This document shows, piece by piece, positions 48,701 to 58,820 of a stretch of 64,000 bases of DNA (position 1 is its first letter; the number at the start of each line of letters is the position of its first letter). Origin of the DNA: Cannabis sativa (Eukaryota; Streptophyta; Magnoliopsida; Rosales; Cannabaceae); contig NC_083602.1 of NCBI RefSeq assembly GCF_029168945.1, forward strand, positions 64,686,600 through 64,750,599, written 5' to 3'. Below the pieces are notes generated by a model that was not told the DNA's origin, did no database searches, and worked only from the letters and a program-made list of their open reading frames with translations. A program made the position numbers and the translations under genes.

Positions 48701-49404
48701 AATAAATAAAATAACAAAATTTAAAAGTTAGCAAAATATCTTACATCTTTTTAAAATTACATGATTATAGTTATCTTATTTTAAATTTAAATAAGGTCAA
48801 ATTATTTGAAAAAAAATAAATTTAAAATATTTAAAATCTGACCTTAAATTTAAAAATAAGATAAGATATAATCAAATTTAAAAATAAGATAGATTATTAA
48901 GCAAATAAGATAGATACTAACTATTTTTAAATTCAAATTACACTAATATCTTGAATTAAATTTAAAAAATATTAAATTAATTCATAATGATAATTAGAAT
49001 TGAATTAGGAATATTAATAGTATAAATATAGAACTACACAAAAAATAGGAAGTTAATTCCATGAAAAAGCATGAAAAATCGAAGAAAAACGAAAAAATTG
49101 CGAGCTGTACGGACAGTTTTCGCGATCGCAGGAAAATTTCAGCACAACTCCGATTTTTTTGAATCTTCAAAAAATCATAACTAATTCAAATTAAATCGAA
49201 ATTGCGTTCTGTAAAAAAGTAACTTGCTTAATTTTTTCCATACTATCCAATAAAAATAATTCCAGAAACAGATATTCAATTATTTTTAACGAAAATTCAC
49301 AAACATCAATCAATCATCAAATAACACTCAATGCAACATGATACCATCCAAAACATCAAACAATCGTTTTAAAGTCCAAATTTCTAGCAAGTAAATCAAT
49401 TACC
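45761..49404 (-). other. Long AT-rich leader of copy B
   Basis: This is very AT-rich and colinear with 11561-15118. The TGTCCCG...GGCGAGAGTCAA motif is kept once (about 45917) in a mutated form. Near the PBS end the GC-rich insert differs from copy A: a short block with the palindrome GCGATCGC (49122-49129). Confidence 0.7.
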
Positions 49405-49406
49405 AT

Positions 49407-49419
49407 GGCTCTGAGGCCA
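49407..49419 (-). other. Variant primer binding site, copy B
   Basis: The minus strand reads TGGCCTCAGAGCC, the same two-base variant as at 4756-4768; copy A has the standard TGGTATCAGAGCC. Confidence 0.75.
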
Positions 49420-49421
49420 GT

Positions 49422-51311
49422 TGTTGGAAATTATTTTACCAGGATCTTAGATCTACTCATAAGTATGTTTATTAACACCCTAAATATGAACTTTCTAAAA
49501 CGATGAAATAAACACATATAAAGTTTAGGAAACCTTACATTGGGTGCAGCGGAACATAATGACTCCTTCCGTTCAGATATCTAGCCCTTGATTCCTTTCT
49601 GTAGCAGAGCATTATCAATATCTGAACCTGGATCTCTTTCTCTGAATCTTTGATGCTGAAACCTCCTTCTTGTTGAAAGTCTTTCTTCACGATCTTCCTC
49701 ACTATGATTGAGGTATCACTTGCTGTGTGTGGGCACTACTCATACACTAATAATTTCGAAATTTAAGGAAGAAGAAAGAGAGAGTGGGTTCGGCCAAAGA
49801 TAGGGAGAGAGAGAGGCTCAGTTTTTCTGAATCAGAAGTGTCAGAAGAAAAGTGTTATTTTCCTGAAGCCTTCACTATTTATTTATAGCATTCCACTAGG
49901 GTTAGGTTTGAATTATTTGGCATTAAAATAATGAAAATATCAGAGGGAAAAACCCTACAAAAGTGACCGGCCCTACATAGTGGATTTGGGCCTCACTTTT
50001 TGCAATTTTGCAGTTTTATCTTTTCTGCATCTGATTTTCTCAAAAATGCAAACTTTCTAATTCAACCATTTAAATGCCAATTCTAACTATTTAATAACTA
50101 TAAATAATTATTAAATAATATTGTCATTTATCATATTTATTAATTGAACCATACAAAGTATCATAATTAACAAATATGCCCCTAAAACTCTTTCTTTACA
50201 ATTTCGCCCTTACTTAGTGAAAAACTCACAAATAGACATAGTCTAATTTGAGAATTATAATTGATTAATCAAAACCAATTATATGAGTCTTACAAGCAAT
50301 ATTATCTCAACTACTGCGGGGACCATGGGTCTATATAACCGAGCTTCCAATAAGTAGATCAAGAATTTAGCACTAAAATTCACCAACTTATTTTCGTTGA
50401 ATCCACGCATAGAACTTAGAATTGCACTCTCAGTTTATAGAATGCTCTATATGTTCCACCATATAGACACATCATTAGTTATCCATTGTTATAATCCTAA
50501 TTTGATCAATGATCCTCTATATGAATGATCTACACTGTAAATGGATTAGATTACCGTTACACCCTACAATGTATTTTATCCTTAAAACACTTGACCTCGT
50601 ATAAATGATATTTAAGCTTATGTGAAATGAGTACTCCACCATTTATGTTCGTTTGGTCAAGCTCGAAGGAGATCATCCTTTGCTTACTATTCGCCAGATA
50701 GAAGCTATAGATTCCATCTTTATGATAGCGCTCCCACTCAATTGCACTACCGTGTTCCCAAAATGTATGTATCACCCTGACCTAAAAGTAGGCTTAACTA
50801 ACAAATCAAAGAACACGAATAGCCTTTCAAGATTGAGCCTAATCATAACAGGATTAAGAACATTTGATCTAGGATCAACTAGGCGATATTGACTTGAATA
50901 GATATTACGGTAAGTTTAATAAATCTAAGTCAAAGTTCAATATCGGTCCCTTCCGATGCATACTCCATGCATCCAACCTGAGCTTTACTTTAACCAATGC
51001 TCTGGAAAGAACATAGCACTTCTCCAAATGCAAGTAAACTCTGTTGTAGATTATCATATCAGTAAAACCCTATGTCTGATAAATCTAGGAAACTTTATTC
51101 ACATAGTCATGTTTACTTTTCAATGTGTTGACAACACAATAAACAGGATCAAGTATGTGAAAAGGGTTTCAGATGAATTTATACATCATGTACATATAAT
51201 CATGAAATAAATCATGTGAACCATGCAACATTAAATGTTATTTCTGATCTATATTAATAAGTAAATCTGATTATATTGAAATGAGTTTTATTTAGGGCAT
51301 AAAACCCAACA
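49422..51311 (-). repeat. 5' LTR of copy B
   Basis: This 1890-bp LTR pairs with 41200-43094. The TATA box TATAAATA is at 49887-49880 on the minus strand. Confidence 0.93.
49880..49887 (-). promoter_or_regulatory. LTR TATA box, copy B
   Basis: The minus strand reads TATAAATA, at the same LTR position as in copy A. Confidence 0.6.
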
Positions 51312-51316
51312 CTTAC

Positions 51317-51695
51317 CACCACCATTCACAGGGGGCTCATTAAAGGAAGCAGTGGTAGAACTTGGATCGTCAAAACTAGGATCTTCTCTTAAAATATCCG
51401 CCATTACATCTGCCATTTCTTCTTCTTCGTTGTCTAATATTTCTATAGCCGGTTGCGTGAACGACTCCCCATGAAAATACCAGGTCGTGTACGATCGTTG
51501 GATGCCATGCACAAACAGATGTACCCTAATATTATCGGGAGTTTCAAAGTTCACATTCAGACATCTCATGCAAGGGCATCGTGTAACTCCAGCAGAATTT
51601 ATTTGCATTCGAGTAACTCCAACAAACTCATCCACACTCCTACGAAACTTTACAGATCGTCTGTTTGAAGTCATCAAGCTTATGTCGCTCACCAT
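51317..51695 (-). pseudogene. TNP2-type CACTA transposase, N terminus
   Basis: This is the start of the transposase, probably ATG at 51695 (MVSDISLMTSNRRSVKFRRS). It carries a Transpos_assoc-type domain with CPCMRCLNVNF, VRVHLFVHGIQRSY-like and TTWYFHGE blocks, then an acidic linker, and stops at the copy B insertion; sense continues at 41194. The sequence just before the ATG (TTGTGTAG|CAAT) could be a splice acceptor, so an upstream non-coding exon is possible. Confidence 0.85.
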
Positions 51696-52282
51696 ATTGC
51701 TACACAATATAAAAACACAATTTAAATTAAAGTTGAAAATGTGTCCTACTCCACCTTCTCACTCATTTCTAAAAGGGTAAAGAACCTATCCCATTCAGTT
51801 TTGTAATATACATATAGTGCAATCTATTCTCTTAAGATTGCTTCTTTTTTTTTCAAAATTTCGGCAGCACCTCCCTACAGTTCTCATAAGTAAGCAAACT
51901 ATTACCAAGTATGCCAACTTACAAGAACATGCAATGAGATGATGTACCGAAATCTTTAACAAAGAAACAATCAAATGAGCAATAGATCACACTATAGGTA
52001 TAAAATAAGGCCAAACTATCCATGTGGACATAAAAAGACCTGGATAATTTGGAGAAGCGTATTTAAGAGTCCTTACTGACCCAGCCTCTCCAAACGGGTC
52101 TAAGGAAAAATGTGTGTGTGAAATAAATTATCACTATGTGATAATATAAACAAAATATTGTTCTATCCTATCTTTGGTTTATAACCAAAGAAATCAATTC
52201 AGGATAAGAATTTCATTTATGCTATATTAAAATGTCTTTTGGTATCTTATAATGTCTTATGATATTTTATGTATACCCCCTA
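51696..52282. other. Probable 5' side of CACTA, no gene seen
   Basis: This lies between the transposase start and the gypsy-2 LTR. No ORF, no subterminal TTTGCCGGCG repeats and no CACTA terminus are visible, so the right end was either removed or lies beyond the gypsy insertion. Confidence 0.5.
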
Positions 52283-53560
52283 TGTAATACCCAAAATTAA
52301 GAAATGGATTAGCGAAACCCTAACTAGATAATTATGTATAATGGAGGAATTATATTATTATATAGTTCAATATATGTGATTTTATATGAATTTTAATATA
52401 TTAAAGACCCTGTTGGTGAGCCAGGGGTATTTGGGTAATTATGACCCGAGAAGTGTAAATTCTTGAAATTAATTTAATTACGTGCTTAATAAAACTATAT
52501 TAATATAGTATGCATGTGTTGTCTTTTCAGGTGTGTTCTGATAGGTTGGAGCGGCATAGTCACAATCGGGTATTTCGGGCCGAACTGGGTTCGGGCCCAA
52601 AATGTAAATTGGATTGAAATATTTGGCATTTTATTTGATAATGAGAAATCTGAATTTTATTTGGAAATTAATGAGCATGAAATGACTAAATTGCCCATGT
52701 GAGTGTATATGCATGTTTTATAGCCCTAGGGGCAAAATGGTCTTTTGACCTTTATTTTCTACAATTAATAAAAGATGAATTTTTAGAAAAAGAAAAGAAA
52801 ATTCTAGTTGTTTCACCCCCCCTAACCCGTACCTCTCTCTTTCAAACCCTCTCTTGAAATGCAATTTGAATTGCTGAGGAATTTGCTTGGGTTTTAGCTT
52901 GGATTGAAGCTTTGTGATTGAGAAACTTTGTGCTTGCATTTGGATTGAACTTGAGGTAATCCTTACAGCTGTGATTTTGGTTGTGTCTACTGAATTTTAA
53001 TTGTTAGAAATGCATGATTATGGTGTTGATGAAGATGATAATTACATGTTGCATGAGATGATGTTCTTTTGTTAATTTAACTGAGTTTTGCTTGAATTCT
53101 TTGTGTGTTGGTTGTTTGAGCTCTAGATGGAGTTCTAGGGTTTCTTCCTTATCTTGAATTCAAAGTATTTGATGATGATTGTTGCTGGAAAAATAGTTGG
53201 GATGCATGGTTTTGAAGCTCTTTTTCAAGAGCTTGGATTTTATGAGTTAAAGTCATGATTTGTGTTTAATTGTGGGATTTTGGATGTATGAGATATATGT
53301 TTTTAATCCTATAATGTTTGCTAGCTGTTGTAAGTAGTAAATTGAGATTTTGGTTGTGAAAAGCAAGCTTGAGTTCATGGCACTCAAGCTTGGTGCTTTA
53401 ATGGCACTTTTTGATTTTTAGTGAAATTATTATGTTTAAGTTGTGGAATATGTTTATTATGACATATATTGATGCTCTGGAATGTTTGGTAGTGTTTGGG
53501 GATGATTTGAGTGAGTTTTGGGGGTTTAAAGATTGAGAAATTTCGTGTTCTCTGCCCAGA

Positions 53561-53613
53561 CAACCGGAATTCCGGTTGGTTCAGGGCTGCTCCAACCGGA
53601 ATTCCGGTTGGAG
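53561..53613. repeat. Two perfect CCGGAATTCCGG palindromes
   Basis: 53561-53578 is an 18-bp perfect palindrome. 53590-53613 is a 24-bp perfect palindrome with the core CAACCGGAATTCCGGTTG. They are 11 bp apart. The same core lies in the LTR at 3383-3400. Confidence 0.92.
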
Positions 53614-53954
53614 TTCATCGGGAAATGCTGAATTTTGTTTTGGCCATAACTTTTGACTCGGGACTCCGTTTTGGGAGTTCTTTATATCGTTGGAAAGCTC
53701 GTTTTGAGATCTATGTGATTATCTGTATTTGAAATGCCATGAATTTACTTTATAAATGTGAAATCAGGGGTTAACCCTATTTGTGAAAATCCCAGATTGT
53801 GTGTGACTAGGATTATCTGCATCTGGTCAGGAGCACTCGGGGATTTGGAATCTCTTCTTTTGCGGGACAACATGTAAGATAGTAGTTGCACGTAGAGATA
53901 TGCACGGTGGTGCTTGTATTGAATATTATATTGGTGATAAATTAGAAACCGAGA

Positions 53955-54304
53955 TTAGGGTTATTACCCTAAATTGAGCGGTTTAATGGCCTAGGGTTAT
54001 TACCCTAGTAAATATTAATGTGTAAATGCTATGTCATGCTAAATATATTATAATAAAGAATTATGTGCACAAGGCATAATTAAGTTAGACTCGTCAAATT
54101 AGTACCTTGAGTTTGATAGTAATGCGGTCTAGGGTTATTACCCTAGAATTGATGTGAAGGTAAGAAAGCGATGATGACAATAATATTGCTAATCAAGTGA
54201 AAGAATGAATTAGGGTTATTAATCTCTATAAGTGTTATTTTGAGCATGCAATAATATGTTATATGAGAGACTATTTGGTCTGCAAGTTAGGGTTATTACC
54301 CTAA
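53955..54304. repeat. Dispersed TAGGGTTATTACCCTA palindromes
   Basis: Four intact copies (53955-53972, 53991-54008, 54129-54146, 54287-54304) and one degraded copy (about 54210) of a hairpin with arms (T/C)TAGGG...CCCTA(A/G) occur within 350 bp. They alternate with copies of another unit (GTTATG...AAGGCATAA...GTTAGAC). Confidence 0.88.
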
Positions 54305-54535
54305 GATTTTATATGTTACAGTGTATATGGAATGTATGTATATATATATCAAGAGTTATGTGTATAAGACATAACTTGGTTAGACCTGGTATATATTATC
54401 AGGATAAACCACTGAAAGAACGTAATGCATGGATTACGTAAATATATATATGAATAGAGTTATGCGAGCAAGGCATAACCAGGTTAGACTCGGTAATTAT
54501 AACCGAGATAAACCTTACTAAGGCCTTATTGTAAA

Positions 54536-54700
54536 TAGACGTGTGAGCGTAACACGTAGGTCTATGCCACATAGACATATATAGACGTGTGAGAGCAACA
54601 CGTAGGTCTATGCCACATAGACATATATAGGCGTGTGAACGTAACACGAAGGTCTATAGCAAATAGGCAAATAGTGCAGGTCTGTGTCACACAGACAAAT
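54536..54700 (+). repeat. 46-bp tandem repeat in gypsy-2 LTR
   Basis: Units start at 54536, 54582 and 54628 (TAGACGTGTGAGCGTAACAC...), with a partial fourth from about 54674. Each unit contains GTCTATG..CATAGAC, itself an inverted repeat. Confidence 0.85.
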
Positions 54701-55161
54701 TTGAATGGCGTTATTGTTTATATCATATGATGAGCATATTGTTGATATGTTTTATACTGTCTTGCTGGGCTTGGCTCACGGGTGCTCTATTGTGCAGGAA
54801 AGGGTAAGACTATTGCTGATCAGCCATGAGTACAGGAGCTGGGCGAAGAATGTACATGTCCGAGCCATATCAGACCAAGTGGGTTGGGATCTACCAGTGT
54901 TGTATTTTTTTTGAGACTCTGTTTTGCCGCTTAGGCCGGTTGAAAGAAAAGGGACTTGTGATCATATTTTGTAAATGTTTTTGGGATCCCAACTTCTGTA
55001 ACTTTTAGATTGTAAAGTTTAAATTATTACAAGTTTTATTTTAATTCCATTTATAATTAAAGTTTAATTTTCGCGCTAATCTTATTAGTAATCCCAATTA
55101 GGGGATTAGGTTTTCGTAAGTATCTTGGGTAGCGTGCCTAATTATTTAGGGCGTTACAATT

Positions 55162-55173
55162 TGGTATCAGAGC
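55162..55173 (+). other. Primer binding site, tRNA-iMet type (gypsy-2)
   Basis: TGGTATCAGAGC lies three bases after the LTR end. Confidence 0.9.
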
Positions 55174-55572
55174 ACCAAGGTTTCTAAACTTCCTGTAGAT
55201 CAGCCAAACATGTACATTCATCGTCAGAGATAAGCTCGACTCATGGTGCAGTAAGTATTGAGAGTAAATACTTGATTGTATGTGTGATCATCTGTTTACC
55301 GCTTTCTATTTTAGGCAGTATGTAAGCATCTAGAGTATGTATTTGTTATGTGATGCCATGCTATAAATGCTATTTGTTTATGTAAATATCTATGAGATAA
55401 ATAAATGAGTTAGGGTTTAAGGCAATAAGTGCGTAAGTGTGGTATTGGTGCTTAATTCGTTGGGGTTGTTAATTACACGGGTACTAGTAGTGGACCCTCT
55501 TTAATCATCTAGACCACATGGCGAGTTAGTAGAGCTTGGTGTTGACTAAACCAATTCACCGCACTGTGCCCA

Positions 55573-56098
55573 CCTCCGCAGAATCCGGGGAAATAATGCG
55601 GAGGTTCGCAATGCTAATCCTCCTGCTGATTGGCAGCAGATGTTTCAAGAAGAAGAGTTGCGACGATTAAGGCAACAGGCTGCCCCAGTTAATCAAGGGT
55701 TACCACCAGCTCCTATGCCAGTGGTGGGTAACCAAGGGTATGTTATGCCACACCGGGACTCTGTGTTTGAGCGGTTCGTGAAGCTGCAACCTTCGACTTT
55801 TCTGGGAGGTATTGACATATTAAAGGCCGAGCAGTGGATGAAGAGAAAACTGAATGCCACAATCAGTCGGGACTTGAAGGTTATCACTTCACATGACACT
55901 TTGTACAAGAAAGTGATAGAGCTAGCCTTAATTGCTGAGGAGGCTGAGCAATATGTAGTAAAAGAGAAGACCGCAAAGGATGTCGTCACAGCATCGAATC
56001 CGCCTGCTAGTGGTAACGTCAGTAAGGGGACCGACAGTGGCAACCCTGATCACAAACGGAAGGCTGAGGCTTTCGGAGTATCAGGGGGTAATAAATAG
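55573..56098 (+). pseudogene. Gypsy-2 gag, internally deleted
   Basis: An Asn/Arg-rich start (about 55573) is followed by VFERFVKLQPSTFLGGIDILKAEQWM, homologous to the left gypsy gag. The frame then jumps at about 55848 to a segment (NATISRDLKVITSHDTLY) that normally lies some 130 codons later, so most of the central gag domain is deleted. It ends in a Lys-rich linker with a stop at 56096. The zinc knuckle is missing. No ATG is obvious upstream of 55640 in this frame. It cannot form a normal gag protein. Confidence 0.8.
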
Positions 56099-56118
56099 AA
56101 AGCATCGGGGAAATTGAG

Positions 56119-56910
56119 GTGGCCGTCAAGGTCACGGATCCTCTTTCAAGTCATATCTTGAATGTCCGAAATGAAAGAATCACTATGAGGGTGAATGATG
56201 GGCCAAGGATACGTAGTATATTTGATATGGATTATATGAATCGGACGTTCCAAGATTACCTGAATAGATGTGTGATCGTGTTTATCGATGACATCTTGGT
56301 GTAATCTAAATTAGATAAAGAACATGAGTTGCATCTCAGAGCAGTTTTGCAACGGTTACGGGATCATAAGCTCTATGCTAAATTCAAGAAGTGTGAGTTT
56401 TGGTTATCCCGTGTCTCATTTCTGGGGCACATAGTGGATAAAGATGGAATCATGGTGGATCCGGCCAAAATTGAAGCTGTACGGGATTGGCCAGCACCGA
56501 AATTAGCTACTAAAGTTAGAAGCTTTCTGGGCTTAGCTGGGTATTATTGTCGATTTGTTGAGGGTTTTTCAAAGATTGTTGTACCCTTAACGTAGCTGAC
56601 CCGAAAGAACCAGAAATTTGTTTGGATTGATCGGTGTGAGAAAAGTTTCCTGGAGTTAAAGCAACGCTTGATTACCGCTCCTGTACTAACTCTTCCTTCA
56701 GAAAAGGAAAAGTTCGTGGTATATTGTGATGCCTCGAGACAGAGTCTCAGCTGTGTGCTTATGCAGGCTGGGAGGGTAATAGCGTATGCTTCTCGGCAGT
56801 TAAAGGAGTACAACCAGAGGTACCCTACTCACGATTTAAAACTCGCAGTAGTGGTATTTGCGCTAAAGATTTGGCGGCATTACCTTTATGGCGAGAAGTG
56901 TGAGATATGA
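56119..56910 (+). pseudogene. Gypsy-2 RT C-terminal half and RNase H
   Basis: RT resumes shortly before its catalytic motif, here FIDDILV (56281-56301; YVDDIL is usual), with the following stop TAA at 56302-56304 where Tyr is expected. The frame continues through [23 protein letters not shown] and [16 protein letters not shown] at 56593-56595 follows, then RNase H with [17 protein letters not shown] and [15 protein letters not shown]. The frame ends at the junction with copy C near 56910. Protease and RT N terminus are absent. Confidence 0.87.
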
Positions 56911-58806
56911 ACTGCTCACAAGTATGTTGATTTAACAACCTAATATGAACTTCTAAAACGATGAATAAAACACATAAAAGTTAAGAATAACTTACAGTGA
57001 TGGCAGCGGAATTAAGTGTCTCCTTCCACTCAGATCTCTAACCCTTGATTCCTGTGTGTAGCAGAGTATAATCAAGATCTGAGCCCGATTCTCCTTCAGT
57101 TGGATGTGATCCTTCACAGTCTTCCAAACTATGATTGAGGTACTGAGTGATGTGTGTGGGCACTTCTCTCTCACAAGGATTTCGAAATTCTGTCTTCTTT
57201 TCTCTCTTATTTTCGTGGGTTATATGATGCATACAAGAGAAGAGAACAAGGGCTGCTATATATAGGGAGAAGGGAGAGCACAACTTTCCAAATAAGTAGT
57301 TTCCTCTTTTACTGTGTAATTGATTAACTGCCTTATTTAGTGTGATCCACCACTTTCCTATTTTTGCTAGGCTTTGATTAGCAATTGCATGGCAATTAAA
57401 ATTGAAAATAATAATTGGGAAACATGCAAGCATGTGGCCGGCCATGGTGTGTATGGGCCTCACATGGATTTCGCAGTTTTCTCAATTTTATTTCTATTTC
57501 TCCAAAAATGCCATTTTTCCAATTCTAATCATTTAAATGCCAAAACCAATTATTTAATAACTAAAATAGATTATTAAATAATATTGTCATTTAATATAAT
57601 TATTCATTAGACATACAAAGTCTCTTAATTAATAATTAAACCTAGAAACCCTTTTATTTACAATTTCATCCTTAAATAGTGAGAATTCACAAATTAGACA
57701 TAGTCTAACTTTTAGAATTATAATTGATTAATTATAAATCAATTATAGAGTCTTACAAACAGTATAGTCTCAACTAGAATGGGGACCATGGATCTATATG
57801 CTGATATTCCAATAAGTTGAACCGATTTACCAAGTAAATCCCTAACTTATTAATTCCTTGTTGAATCCACTCTTAGAACTTGGAATTGCACTTTCAGACT
57901 TATATAGAGCATATTATATGTTTCACGATATCAATATGCTATCTCATTTAACCATTGTTATAATCTTAATGTGATTAAAAGATCCTCTATATAGATGATT
58001 TACATCGAGATGGGACAAATTTACCGTTTACACCCCTCAATGTATTTTGCCCCTTTGAACACTTAGTTACCTGTAAATGATGTTTTAGTGATCTAATATA
58101 TAGTCACTGAAACAAGAGCTCATCCATTTACTTCTATTTAACTAAGCTCGAAGGGAATCATCACTTTACTTCTATACACCAGTAGAAGCTATAGATTCCA
58201 TATTTATGTTCAGCACTCCCACTCAGTTATGCTATCATGTTCCCAAAATATACGTATCACCCTGACCCAAAAGTAGGCTTAACTAATAAATCAAAGAACA
58301 TGAATAGCACTCCTGAGATTGAGCCTAAGCATATAAGGATTTAGATTCTCTTAATCTAAGATCAACTTTTGATATTGACTTGGAAAGATATAACGGTAAG
58401 TTTACAATATCTTTGACCAAGTTCAATATCGGTCCAGTCCAATGTATACTCCATCCATTCGAAACTAGTATACTTTACCAATGTCCTGGAAAGAACATAA
58501 CAGTTACTCCAAGTGTAAGTATACTTTATCGTTGATTATCACATCAGTGTAAATCCAAAACACTGATGAATAACTGATTGTAATGGATTTAACTGATTTT
58601 GAATCATATAATCACAATCACATTCCACTGTATTGACAATACTGTAATTGTGAATAACTATATGTTCTGGATTTAACTGATTTTGTGCATATATATATAT
58701 TAAACCATAAACATGTAACATACATGTAAACATAAATCACTTCAAAATTCTAAATTGATAACTAATCAGATTGTAATGGGTTTTATTTAGGGCACAAAAT
58801 CCAACA
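56911..58806 (-). repeat. 3' LTR of copy C, end-truncated
   Basis: Plus-strand homology to the family LTR begins at CTCACAAGTATGTTGA; the usual first 34 bp or so (TGTTGGAAATTATTTTACC...) are missing. It ends ATCCAACA at 58806. A TATA-like TATATATAG lies at 57266-57257 on the minus strand. Confidence 0.85.
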
Positions 58807-58820
58807 AACTCCCACTTGCA
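58807..58820 (-). other. Polypurine tract, copy C
   Basis: The minus strand reads TGCAAGTGGGAGTT, identical to copies A and B despite their divergence elsewhere. Confidence 0.85.

Larger units (their letters stand above)
41200..51311 (-). mobile_element. Complete copia-derived non-autonomous LTR element, copy B
   Basis: This 10.1-kb element has LTRs at 41200-43094 and 49422-51311 and perfect CTTAC target duplications (41195-41199 and 51312-51316), inserted in the CACTA transposase gene. Layout and orientation match copy A: PPT beside the left LTR, decayed copia pol, long AT-rich leader and PBS beside the right LTR. No intact gene lies inside. Confidence 0.94.
18721..52282 (-). mobile_element. 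CACTA (En/Spm) transposon, split by nested insertions
   Basis: The left end begins with CACTACAAGAAAA preceded by CAA (possible 3-bp target duplication). Own sequence occupies 18721-23751, 40846-41199 and 51312 to about 52282. Genes read on the minus strand: TNP2-type transposase first, then a TnpA-type gene next to the left end. A LINE (with a Tat element inside) and copy B are inserted in the transposase. The matching right end TTTTCTTGTAGTG is not seen before the gypsy LTR at 52283, so the right boundary is unknown. Confidence 0.88.
52283..55158 (+). repeat. 5' LTR of gypsy-2 (2.9 kb)
   Basis: It runs TGTAATACCC...GGGCGTTACA, abutting the PBS. It is unusually long and holds perfect CCGGAATTCCGG palindromes (53561-53613), a series of TAGGGTTATTACCCTA palindromes (53955-54304) and a 46-bp tandem repeat (54536-54700). 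The partner LTR is absent, so the left end is inferred from the terminal TG and the change of sequence. Confidence 0.78.
52283..56910 (+). mobile_element. Ty3/gypsy element (gypsy-2), internally deleted and truncated
   Basis: This plus-strand element has a 2876-bp 5' LTR (52283-55158), PBS, part of gag, then part of RT and RNase H. Protease and the first half of RT are missing, and copy C cuts RNase H at about 56910. Gag and RT resemble those of the left gypsy element but the LTR is different. Confidence 0.88.

Noticed and set aside
53955..54304. Possible CRISPR-like array of palindromic repeats
   Set aside because: Spacing is irregular (19-158 bp), intervening sequence is itself repeated, and the context is a plant LTR.
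55162..55173. tRNA-Met-like sequence
   Set aside because: Only 12-17 bases match; these are retrotransposon primer binding sites beside LTR ends, not tRNA genes. The same applies at 2413, 15122 and 17805.
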